A model generated the notes under the pieces. That model saw nothing but the letters and a program-made list of their open reading frames with translations. It made no database searches and was not told the origin of the DNA. From contig CAZCNA010000009.1 in assembly GCA_964500215.1 (NCBI GenBank), positions 1 through 24,663 of the forward strand: a stretch of DNA of 24,663 nucleotides. Reading direction: 5' to 3'. The position numbers were made by a program, and so were the translations under genes. Below, one piece after another: positions 7,559 to 14,311 of the stretch. The stretch's first letter is position 1; each line of letters opens with the position of its first letter. The stretch comes from JBDKLC01 sp964500215. GTDB lineage: Bacteria > Patescibacteriota > Minisyncoccia > Phycocordibacterales > CAIZLB01.

Positions 7559-8656
7559 ATGAAACTCGCAATCGGCATCGTTGGCCTTCCAAACGTAGGA
7601 AAATCTACGCTCTTCAACGCACTAACAAAAAAATCAGTTCCAGCGGAAAACTATCCGTTCTGTACCATCGACCCATCTGTTGGTGTGGTGCCTGTTCCTG
7701 ATGAGCGACTGTGGAAGCTTGCTGATTTCTCAAAGACAAGTCGCACTATCCCAGCTGTCGTTGAATTCGTGGACATTGCAGGTCTTGTAAAAGGCGCCTC
7801 AGAAGGCGAAGGGCTCGGGAACCAGTTCTTGTCACATATTCGTGAAGTAGATGCTATCGCTGAAGTGGTGCGAATCTTCGAAGATCAGAACGTCATCCAC
7901 GTTGCCGGAAAGATTTCTCCCGTGGACGACATCGAGGTGATTAATCTTGAACTCATTCTCGCTGATGCACAGACTGTATCAAAACGTCTCGGAGCCGCAG
8001 AACGTGATGCCAAACGAGGTGACAAAGTAGCCATCAAAGAAGCCGAAGCCCTCAAGAAAGTGGCAGCAGCTCTCGAAGCAAGCAAATTGGCGCAGCAAGC
8101 CGACCTCACAGATGATGACAAAGAGGCAATTCGAAGTCTTCAGCTCCTTACCATGAAGCCAATCATGTATATTTTGAACAAGAAGGCGGGTGGTGCCAAT
8201 CTCGACGAACTCAATGACGAACGATATCAAAAATTAATGAAGTTTTTCGAAGAAAATAATTTCAAGTGGACTATAGCCGACGCAGGTGTTGAACACGAAC
8301 TCAAAGATCTCGAAGGTGCCGAAAAAGAACTCTTTCGAAAAGAACTCGGTGCAAAAGATGATGGTATTGATAACCTCATTCGAAAGGGATATGAGTTATT
8401 GGATTTGCAAACATATTTCACAACAGGAGAAGTAGAGACTCGAGCCTGGACTATTCAGCGTGGCTGGAATGCACCAATGGCAGGAACAGCGATTCACACG
8501 GATTTTAAGGATAAATTCATACGTGCAGAAGTTGTATTTTGGAAAGATTTGATTGATGCCGGATCATACCCGGCAGCTCGTGAAAAAGGCCTCGTTCGAA
8601 CAGAAGGTAAAGACTACATCGTGAAGGATGGGGATGTGATGGAGTTTAAGATTTAG
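7559..8656 (+). CDS. ychF: YchF/OLA1-type ATPase (Obg family)
   Basis: A 365-residue P-loop NTPase of the universally conserved YchF family, which prefers ATP and associates with ribosomes and stress responses. The P-loop is GLPNVGKST (residues 9-17). NYPFCTIDPSVGVVPVPDERL follows as the switch I/G2 region, then DIAGLVKGASEGEGLGNQFL as G3. The G4 position reads NKKA rather than NKxD, which fits the relaxed base specificity of the family. A helical coiled-coil domain occupies about 130-200, and the C-terminal TGS domain (about 280-365) has LQTYFTTGEVETRAWTIQRG and VKDGDVMEFKI. Length and architecture are standard. The ATG overlaps a TATAAT-like string, probably by chance since the upstream gene is only 12 bases away. 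Confidence 0.97.
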   Translation: MKLAIGIVGLPNVGKSTLFNALTKKSVPAENYPFCTIDPSVGVVPVPDERLWKLADFSKTSRTIPAVVEFVDIAGLVKGASEGEGLGNQFLSHIREVDAIAEVVRIFEDQNVIHVAGKISPVDDIEVINLELILADAQTVSKRLGAAERDAKRGDKVAIKEAEALKKVAAALEASKLAQQADLTDDDKEAIRSLQLLTMKPIMYILNKKAGGANLDELNDERYQKLMKFFEENNFKWTIADAGVEHELKDLEGAEKELFRKELGAKDDGIDNLIRKGYELLDLQTYFTTGEVETRAWTIQRGWNAPMAGTAIHTDFKDKFIRAEVVFWKDLIDAGSYPAAREKGLVRTEGKDYIVKDGDVMEFKI

Positions 8657-8658
8657 GC

Positions 8659-8713
8659 AAAAAAATAGCCCCGTCTGGACGGGTTCTGGCTAGGCCAGGG
8701 TACCAGACGGGGG
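8659..8713 (-). terminator. Two-tier hairpin with minus-strand T-tract
   Basis: CCCCGTCTGG (8669-8678) pairs perfectly with CCAGACGGGG (8703-8712). Inside it, CTGGC (8686-8690) and GCCAG (8694-8698) form a second stem with a three-base loop. The run of A at 8659-8665 becomes a T-run directly after the stem when read on the minus strand, while the plus strand has no T-run after it. It therefore looks like a terminator for a minus-strand transcript and only secondarily a structure at the end of the ychF mRNA. Confidence 0.6.
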
Positions 8714-8878
8714 TTGCAACCATGATAGATGCCTGACTTCGAGCCAGCTTACGGCGAACCGCCGTAAAGAGTCACATTTGTCTACGTTTTATTTGCAACG
8801 AGGCCTGCATCGTGAGGCGTCTCCCAAGTAAAAGTTAGCATTTTAGAAGATGGCTGTCTAATAGAGTTTAAACAATTA

Positions 8879-8906
8879 TTGACATTTCATATATACTGTG
8901 TAGTAT
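8879..8906 (+). promoter_or_regulatory. Promoter of the GC-rich orphan gene at 9017
   Basis: A perfect TTGACA at 8879-8884 and TAGTAT at 8901-8906 are 16 bases apart. The predicted start near 8913 gives a leader of about 100 bases, unlike the leaderless pattern elsewhere. The gene also has a GGAG ribosome binding site at 9006-9009, seven bases before its ATG. Confidence 0.55.
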
Positions 8907-9016
8907 TTTGCCCAGATAGTCACCGTTCCCGTATGCTATCCAAATCAATTTGCTGAAGCGACCGCTCCAGAAGGCACGATTGCCGTTGATTTTCTATCGG
9001 GAAGTGGAGTTTACAT

Positions 9017-9721
9017 ATGAAAGTTAGCATCAAAGAGTTGGTGAAGTATGCGGAGGATAATCCCAAAAACAACAACTTGGTCGACTTCGTTCAACGCTAT
9101 TGCAGCGAAGAACGGCCCGGCGTCGATCCCATCACCATGGGGCGCTCCTATTGCTGGATGGTGAAGCTGCAGTGGATTTTTTCTTTCGCCCTCGGCATCC
9201 TCGTTGTTTTGGGTTTGTTCTTTGGACGGAGGGAACTTTTCCTCGGAAGTGGTGCCGTGAGTTTGGTGGTGTTTGGTGCGGCTCTGATGCAATGCTATTA
9301 CCGCGCCGACATCAAGCACATGCATCAGTTCGTCGAAGCCGTTAACGCCGTACGTAGCGCCTTCGGACAAGAACTGGAGGATATGCTTGTCGTGCAACAG
9401 TCGGTGCTGTGTCAGTTTGCACGACAGAATATTGAAAAGCTGTACCGTGAGTATCGTCAGTATCATGATTCTTCTCATGAACATTCAGCGGCTGTTGGTA
9501 CATGGGCAAGGAACGAGCCGTGTCCACTCTATGCCGTCGAAGCCGATTACCGTAACCTCTATCGGCAGGCGCGTCGGTTGTATCCGATGATTTTGCCCAT
9601 TTTGGTACGGCAGCAGCATCAGGTTGCGTCGGCGACGTCATCAACGACTGAAGAGCAGAGTTCTGATCCGAAGCCGAGATATCCTATCACTGACGAAGAC
9701 CTCATTCCTGTGTCGGTCTGA
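9017..9721 (+). CDS. Unknown two-helix membrane protein, GC-rich orphan
   Basis: A 234-residue protein that I do not recognise. Residues 1-45 are soluble and charged, two membrane helices follow (about 54-70 and 74-95, joined by FGRREL), and the remaining ~140 residues look cytoplasmic and helical, rich in Arg, Tyr and Gln, ending in an acidic low-complexity tail. Base composition differs from the neighbours: bases 9061-9180 are 64/120 G+C by hand count, against roughly 28-47% in nearby ychF lines. Arginine codons are CGC, CGG, CGT and CGA mixed, whereas neighbours favour CGA. It has a spaced -35/-10 promoter, a GGAG ribosome binding site and a private terminator, so it is a self-contained unit, possibly acquired by transfer. 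A similar orphan lies at 23437-23967. Confidence 0.8.
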   Translation: MKVSIKELVKYAEDNPKNNNLVDFVQRYCSEERPGVDPITMGRSYCWMVKLQWIFSFALGILVVLGLFFGRRELFLGSGAVSLVVFGAALMQCYYRADIKHMHQFVEAVNAVRSAFGQELEDMLVVQQSVLCQFARQNIEKLYREYRQYHDSSHEHSAAVGTWARNEPCPLYAVEADYRNLYRQARRLYPMILPILVRQQHQVASATSSTTEEQSSDPKPRYPITDEDLIPVSV

Positions 9722-9733
9722 AGATACCACCAC

Positions 9734-9784
9734 CCCCTCACAAGAGATCCCTCGCGAGTCTCTTGCGAGGGGTTTTCTTTTTAT
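9734..9784 (+). terminator. Strong rho-independent terminator
   Basis: Arms 9734-9747 and 9759-9772 form a 14-position stem with one C-A mismatch, followed by TTTTCTTTTTATTTT. A shorter alternative stem, CCCTCGC with GCGAGGG (9749-9755 and 9765-9771), can form from the same bases. It ends the transcript of the 9017 gene before the antiporter promoter. Confidence 0.9.
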
Positions 9785-9814
9785 TTTCCACATGGGCCAA
9801 TCTGATAAATAGGA

Positions 9815-9820
9815 TATAAT
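9815..9820 (+). promoter_or_regulatory. -10 element of the antiporter gene
   Basis: A consensus TATAAT ends 8 bases before the ATG at 9829, placing the likely start site at or one or two bases before the start codon. It follows directly after a terminator, so an independent promoter is expected here. No -35 consensus is evident. Confidence 0.55.
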
Positions 9821-9828
9821 CTACCCAT

Positions 9829-11517
9829 ATGACTATATTTGCCGAATTAAGCACTATTATTGTTCTCGCAACGCTCGTTTCGTTTATTATGAAGCTTCTC
9901 AAACAACCGCTTGTGGTTGGATACATCCTCACCGGTATTCTGGTTGGGCCGTATGCGTTCAATTTTTTGCATTCTGTAAGTGAGATTGAATTATTTTCAA
10001 AAATCGGTATTGCCATTTTGTTGTTCATCGTAGGACTCAATCTCAACCCGATTGTTATCCGAGAAGTAGGAAAAGTATCTCTTATCACTGGAGTGGGACA
10101 AGTGGTGGTGACATCAATCGTTGGATTCGTCATTGTGCGATTGCTTGGATACAACACAATTGATGCAATTTATACCGGGGTGGCGCTCACATTCAGTAGT
10201 ACGATTATTATTCTCAAGCTTCTTTCTGATAAAGGGGATTTGAACAAGCTTTACGGTAAGATTGCAATTGGGTTTTTGCTTGTTCAAGACCTCATTGCGA
10301 CATTCATTCTCCTCATTATATCGACGTTTTCTGTATCAACGGGTCATGGAAGCGCCGCTGGAACATTGATTGGTCTCGTATTGAAAGGGACGGGGATAGT
10401 GGCGGCCTTGTTTGTCATCAGTCGGTATACATTGCCACGTATAAGTCGATTCTTTGCATCATCACAAGAGTTGTTGTTCATTTTCTCACTCGCTTGGGGA
10501 TTCGGTGTAGCGGCGTTGTTTGCGGGCGCCGGGTTTTCTGTGGAGATCGGTGCCCTCGTCGCGGGTGTGACATTATCGCTCTCTCCGTTTGCATACGAGA
10601 TCGGCGCCCGCATGAAACCACTTCGAGACTTTTTCATCATCCTCTTCTTCATTCTTCTTGGTTCGCAACTTGTTCTTGGTGATATTGGTCAGCTCATCAT
10701 ACCTGCAGTACTTCTTTCTATCTTCGTACTTATCGGAAACCCTATCATTGTCATCATGCTTATGAATCTTCTTGGATACAAGAAGAAAACAGCATTCATG
10801 GCAGGTCTCACTGTGGGACAAATTAGTGAATTCTCACTCATATTGGCCGCGCTGGCATATTCTGTGGGACATATCAGCCAACAAGTGGTCTCATTGATTA
10901 CACTTGTCGGTATTATCACTATCGCAGGCTCTACCTATCTCATTTTGTATGCTGAGGGACTTTATATGCGAGTTGAACACTTACTCAAATTTATCAGTTT
11001 CCGAAAACCAACACGCAAAGAATCTTCAAAAGATGGCGATGCGCATGATGCTATCATTTTCGGATATGACCGAGTTGGAATTGACTTTGTTCATGCTGTC
11101 GAGAAGCTTGAGAAGAGTTATGTAGTCGTGGATTTTAGCCCTGCAGCCATCAAACGCCTCCAAGAACAGCATATTCCATTCCGTTACGGTGATGCCGAAG
11201 ACCTCGAATTCATTGAAGAACTCGGATTTCAGCATACACGACTCATTGTCTCAACAATTCCAGATTTTAATGCCAACATTTTGCTTATTCGTGCATACAG
11301 ACGAGTGAATCCAGACGGTATTGTGCTCGTTATTTCACACGATATCGATCACGCCCGAGAATTGTATCTCGCGGGTGCATCATATGTGATTATGCCGCAT
11401 TACCTCGGAGCTCATCACGCCTCACATATGATTGTGAAATATGGTTTTGATGTTCAAGAATTTGATCGTGAACGAAATTTGCATTTGCAAAAGCTCGCCA
11501 AGAGAGATTCACGATAG
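9829..11517 (+). CDS. CPA2/Kef-type cation:proton antiporter with TrkA-N domain
   Basis: A 562-residue membrane transporter. About residues 1-385 contain roughly 12 hydrophobic helices of the sodium/hydrogen exchanger fold, including QPLVVGYILTGILVGPYAF, the SSTIIILKLLSDKG segment, FLLVQDLIA and VEIGALVAGVTLS, all typical of the CPA2 (KefB/KefC) family. A charged linker leads to a C-terminal TrkA-N (RCK) Rossmann domain (about 408-540) starting AIIFGYDRVG; the second glycine of the usual GxGxxG is Asp here. The RCK domain would gate transport in response to a nucleotide ligand. The likely role is K+ or Na+ export coupled to protons for pH and ion balance, but the ion is not determined by sequence. 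Confidence 0.93.
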   Translation: MTIFAELSTIIVLATLVSFIMKLLKQPLVVGYILTGILVGPYAFNFLHSVSEIELFSKIGIAILLFIVGLNLNPIVIREVGKVSLITGVGQVVVTSIVGFVIVRLLGYNTIDAIYTGVALTFSSTIIILKLLSDKGDLNKLYGKIAIGFLLVQDLIATFILLIISTFSVSTGHGSAAGTLIGLVLKGTGIVAALFVISRYTLPRISRFFASSQELLFIFSLAWGFGVAALFAGAGFSVEIGALVAGVTLSLSPFAYEIGARMKPLRDFFIILFFILLGSQLVLGDIGQLIIPAVLLSIFVLIGNPIIVIMLMNLLGYKKKTAFMAGLTVGQISEFSLILAALAYSVGHISQQVVSLITLVGIITIAGSTYLILYAEGLYMRVEHLLKFISFRKPTRKESSKDGDAHDAIIFGYDRVGIDFVHAVEKLEKSYVVVDFSPAAIKRLQEQHIPFRYGDAEDLEFIEELGFQHTRLIVSTIPDFNANILLIRAYRRVNPDGIVLVISHDIDHARELYLAGASYVIMPHYLGAHHASHMIVKYGFDVQEFDRERNLHLQKLAKRDSR

Positions 11518-11585
11518 GGATGAAGACATCGTAAAGTAACTATAAAATAAACATACATTAGTAATACATTATTTCTAAAAAAACT

Positions 11586-12107
11586 ATGAACAAAACAACA
11601 GCACTCGCCATTATTGCAGCTCTCGTCGTCGTTATCATCGGAGGATATGCATATGACCATCTCAAAACGTCTCCAGCATCAATTTCATCTGACTTAGGTA
11701 TTGCAACATCTTCTGATACTACCGCAACGTCATCAGAAAGTACACTAGCGACAAGTTCAGCAACAACTTCACAACATACAGCACAGCCATCACCGCGTGT
11801 TGCTCGCAATGGTGACGCCGTACTCGTTCACTACACGGGCAAGCTTCAGAACGGCACAGTATTTGATTCTTCAGTTGGAAAACAGCCATTTCCATTCGTC
11901 CTCGGTGTAGGAATGGTTATCAAAGGATGGGATGAAGGGGTTCTTGGTATGAAAGTGGGGGAAAAGAAGCACCTTGTCATTCCTGCGAGTAAAGCATACG
12001 GTGCAGATGGAGTAAAAGGCAGCGATGGAGCATACGTGATTCCACCAAACGCAACACTTACATTTGATATTGAAGTGCTCGCGATCCAAGAATACAAGCC
12101 TCAATAA
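11586..12107 (+). CDS. Membrane-anchored FKBP-type peptidyl-prolyl isomerase
   Basis: A 173-residue protein with one N-terminal membrane helix (about 5-24), a Ser/Thr/Ala-rich linker (about 28-68) and a C-terminal FKBP domain (about 74-170). The FKBP part shows VLVHYTGKLQNGTVFDSS, GMVIKGWDEGVLGMKVGEKK, LVIPASKAYG and ATLTFDIEVLAI, with the Tyr, Asp, Phe, Val-Ile and Trp residues expected for the active-site pocket. It should catalyse cis-trans isomerisation of prolyl bonds in exported proteins outside the membrane. The anchor lacks an obvious cleavage site or lipobox, so it probably stays membrane bound. It lies 68 bases after the antiporter gene and may have its own promoter, as the gap is AT-rich. 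Confidence 0.93.
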   Translation: MNKTTALAIIAALVVVIIGGYAYDHLKTSPASISSDLGIATSSDTTATSSESTLATSSATTSQHTAQPSPRVARNGDAVLVHYTGKLQNGTVFDSSVGKQPFPFVLGVGMVIKGWDEGVLGMKVGEKKHLVIPASKAYGADGVKGSDGAYVIPPNATLTFDIEVLAIQEYKPQ

Positions 12108-12154
12108 TCGCTGAAGTTTTCCGCGATCTCTCTATAGCTATTTGTTCGAAAATA

Positions 12155-12184
12155 TTGTATTATTTGGTGTATTACTCATTATAT
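12155..12184 (+). promoter_or_regulatory. Putative promoter of the DUF5671-type gene
   Basis: TTGTAT at 12155-12160 and TTATAT at 12179-12184 are 18 bases apart, with the ATG at 12195. The predicted transcript would have only a few bases of leader. The area is AT-rich, so a chance match is possible. Confidence 0.4.
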
Positions 12185-12194
12185 ATACCCATCT

Positions 12195-13178
12195 ATGGAA
12201 CCAACAATGCAACCAGCACCATCTCAAGAAAAAATCAAAACAACTCCAAAAGACTTTTTTCTCAATCTCGGATCGATTGTGGCGCTGTATGTACTCGTTG
12301 GCGGGTTTACCACATTTGCCTTCTCTCTCATCAATAAGCTTTTTCCAGATGCTCTCAGAACCTATTCGTATATCAACGACATGTATGCGTCAGGAATCAA
12401 AGTCGGCCTTTCAATCATAATCGTTGCTTTTCCACTTCATGCATATCTTTCTAAAATCATTTTCAATGATTTGTATGCGCATGTAGAAAAGCGAGCATTG
12501 GCACTTCGAAAATGGCTTATTTACTTCACATTGTTCATAACAGGTCTTGCCATTGCTATCGACGTGATTGTTCTTCTCAATTATCTCCTCGATGGGGAAA
12601 TCACAGCACGATTTGTGCTCAAGGTTTTCACAGTCCTTGCCACTGCGGGTGTTATCTTCTGGTATTACATCCAGGATTTGCGAGGAACATTCTATGAAAA
12701 GCCAAAACTTCGGGCGATATTCGTTTGGATTATCAGCGCGCTGATGCTTGTTAGTGTCATTATGGGCTTTACAGCGATTGGGTCACCTTCAAAACAGCGA
12801 CAATTGAAGGCTGATGAACAACGAGTGAGTGATTTGCAGAGTATTCAGTGGCAAGTTGTGTCGTATTACCAGCGATCTGGAAAACTTCCAAATACAACCA
12901 ACCAAATTGCTGATCCTATTCAGAATTACATCGTTCCTGTTGACCCACTCACAGGCTCTCCATATCCATATATCGTGCGAACAGGAGCAACAACATCTCC
13001 ACAATTCGATATTTGCGCTACATTCACATTTCCATCAACAAATACAGAAGATATAAACGCATCATATACAAAACCACTCGATGCAAACGAGAATTGGAAG
13101 CATGATGCAGGACGAACCTGTTTTACACGAACAATTGATCCAGTATTGTATCCAGTGACTACAAATCCTAAGCAATAA
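12195..13178 (+). CDS. DUF5671-type membrane protein with pseudopilin-like tail
   Basis: A 327-residue protein in two halves. Residues about 20-195 hold five membrane helices with the look of the DUF5671 family common in Parcubacteria: LGSIVALYVLVGGFTTFAFS, then IKVGLSIIIVAFPLHAYLS, a WLIYFTLFITGLAIAIDVIV helix, and a short VFWYYIQDLRGTF-like turn. A fifth helix (about 175-195) leads to an exported C-terminal part: DEQRVSDLQSIQWQVVSYYQ followed by a proline-rich region with GKLPNT and PVDPLTGSPYPY, resembling the C-terminal half of type II/IV pseudopilins without their N-terminal methylation motif. The function is unknown. The gene is closely followed by the putative protease gene (12 bases). 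Confidence 0.78.
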   Translation: MEPTMQPAPSQEKIKTTPKDFFLNLGSIVALYVLVGGFTTFAFSLINKLFPDALRTYSYINDMYASGIKVGLSIIIVAFPLHAYLSKIIFNDLYAHVEKRALALRKWLIYFTLFITGLAIAIDVIVLLNYLLDGEITARFVLKVFTVLATAGVIFWYYIQDLRGTFYEKPKLRAIFVWIISALMLVSVIMGFTAIGSPSKQRQLKADEQRVSDLQSIQWQVVSYYQRSGKLPNTTNQIADPIQNYIVPVDPLTGSPYPYIVRTGATTSPQFDICATFTFPSTNTEDINASYTKPLDANENWKHDAGRTCFTRTIDPVLYPVTTNPKQ

Positions 13179-13190
13179 TTCATCATTATA

Positions 13191-14309
13191 ATGGAAGGCG
13201 TACCACAGCAAGAACAATACGATGAGCAAGAACTCGACCATGAGGAAGAGGTGGCTACTTCTGCAGCTACAACGGCGCCTGGTGATTCTGCAATAAAGAG
13301 AGCATTAGGCGTCCCAAAAGACTCAAATTGGTCTGAGGGAGCAGTTTTGAGCATTTTGGCTGATGAATTTGAGGATCAATTGTGGGATAAGTCTGAAATT
13401 CCTAAGACAAAAGAACAGCTAGAAGTCATAGAGGATGTCATCGCCCTCCTTCCTGAATTTTTGAGGCAGTATGGTCTTGAAAATCCTATCAATTTTAGTC
13501 CTCGACATGTTCATATTCTCGATATTGATAAGACGGACCTTCCAAAGAGTAAAAAAAGAGAGCTCAAGAAAGAGTATGAGAAGTATCCCGCAGAATGGTC
13601 ATGGTCAAACCAATCAATAATGATTGAAAATGGGTATGCTAAGAAAGCATCGCCACTTGAATTTGCGCACGTCGTTGCACATGAACTCATTCATGGTCTT
13701 GGATTCAGTAGTATTACAGTAGAAGAGCTTGATGAGGCACATAATGATTTTGATTATAGACAGAGACGATCTGGTTTAGTCTTTATATCAAAAAGTGAGT
13801 CAGAAAATAAGTCAGATGCTACACATATTAAAAATAAGGATGTTCTTTTTGATGGCATAAATGAAGCCGTTGTCGAAGAACTTGCTCTACGATTCATTCG
13901 TTCGAATCTGCAACAAATAAAACATACGAAAAAAGACATTCCATATATTCAAAAAATCCTGAAAAAAGAAAAAAGATATTTGGAGAAGAAAATGGGTGAA
14001 TCGCTGATTGTGGCGGATGAACTTTCAGGAGAGCAAACGGAGGGTGAAGGAAAGGTTCACATACTTTCATGGCCATCGTATAACAAACAAAGACAAGAAT
14101 TTGATGCCTTGCTTAACGATCTCTACCAAAAGAATCACGACCGATTTGAGAGCCGAGAAGAGATATTCAACCTCTTTACCAGAGCACATTTCACAGGCCG
14201 GGTCCTGGAACTTGCTCGACTGATAAACTCTAGCTATGATGACCTTGATTTCAGAGCTTTAGGCGAAAAAACAAAAATTCAACGAAAAGATATAGAACAC
14301 AACGACTAA
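13191..14309 (+). CDS. Putative zincin metalloprotease, otherwise unknown
   Basis: A 372-residue protein without signal peptide or membrane helix, so probably cytoplasmic. The key feature is VVAHELIHGLG, an HExxH zinc-binding motif with His164, Glu165 and His168. About 60 residues later, INEAVVEELALRF (Glu225, Glu229 and Glu230) could supply the third ligand in the manner of gluzincins. The metzincin third-ligand position (HExxHxxGxxH/D) holds a serine, which argues against that clan. The rest is charged and helical, with a Glu-rich N-terminus and a lysine-rich region around 235-270. The stop codon is two bases before the leuS start, so the two are very likely co-transcribed. The protease call rests on the motif and the helix context; the substrate is unknown. 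Confidence 0.6.
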   Translation: MEGVPQQEQYDEQELDHEEEVATSAATTAPGDSAIKRALGVPKDSNWSEGAVLSILADEFEDQLWDKSEIPKTKEQLEVIEDVIALLPEFLRQYGLENPINFSPRHVHILDIDKTDLPKSKKRELKKEYEKYPAEWSWSNQSIMIENGYAKKASPLEFAHVVAHELIHGLGFSSITVEELDEAHNDFDYRQRRSGLVFISKSESENKSDATHIKNKDVLFDGINEAVVEELALRFIRSNLQQIKHTKKDIPYIQKILKKEKRYLEKKMGESLIVADELSGEQTEGEGKVHILSWPSYNKQRQEFDALLNDLYQKNHDRFESREEIFNLFTRAHFTGRVLELARLINSSYDDLDFRALGEKTKIQRKDIEHND

Positions 14310-14311
14310 CC

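Larger units (their letters stand above)
8657..9016. other. 360-base gene-poor region with hairpins and a promoter
   Basis: No protein gene is supported here. The stretch holds, in order: a strong two-tier hairpin (8669-8713) whose T-tract is on the minus strand; a GGTTGCAACC palindrome (8713-8722); an imperfect hairpin near 8731-8748; a TTACGGC/GCCGTAA hairpin (8749-8767); and a plus-strand promoter (8879-8906) with a leader of about 100 bases for the gene at 9017. A small minus-strand RNA ending at 8669 is possible. I compared it with tmRNA, SRP RNA and RNase P RNA core motifs and did not find a match. Confidence 0.55.

Noticed and set aside
7552..7561. A TATAAT-like string overlapping the ychF start codon as a promoter.
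   Set aside because: The start site would fall inside the coding region, and the upstream gene is only 12 bases away, so co-transcription is the simpler reading. The same applies to the TATAATG at 13187-13193.
8714..8830. T-arm-like and tmRNA-like strings on the minus strand (GGTTCGCC and GCAAATAAAACGTAG).
   Set aside because: No acceptor stem, no CCA end, no plausible tag ending, and no cloverleaf could be drawn. Left as an unassigned structured region.
8904..9020. A 38-codon open frame in front of the 9017 gene whose TGA overlaps the ATG, resembling a coupled leader peptide.
   Set aside because: There is no ATG, GTG or TTG start in the frame, and it lies within the predicted leader. It is most likely a chance opening.
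9011..9484. A 157-codon minus-strand frame covering much of the 9017 gene.
   Set aside because: The plus-strand gene has promoter, ribosome binding site, membrane helices and terminator, while the minus frame has none of these.
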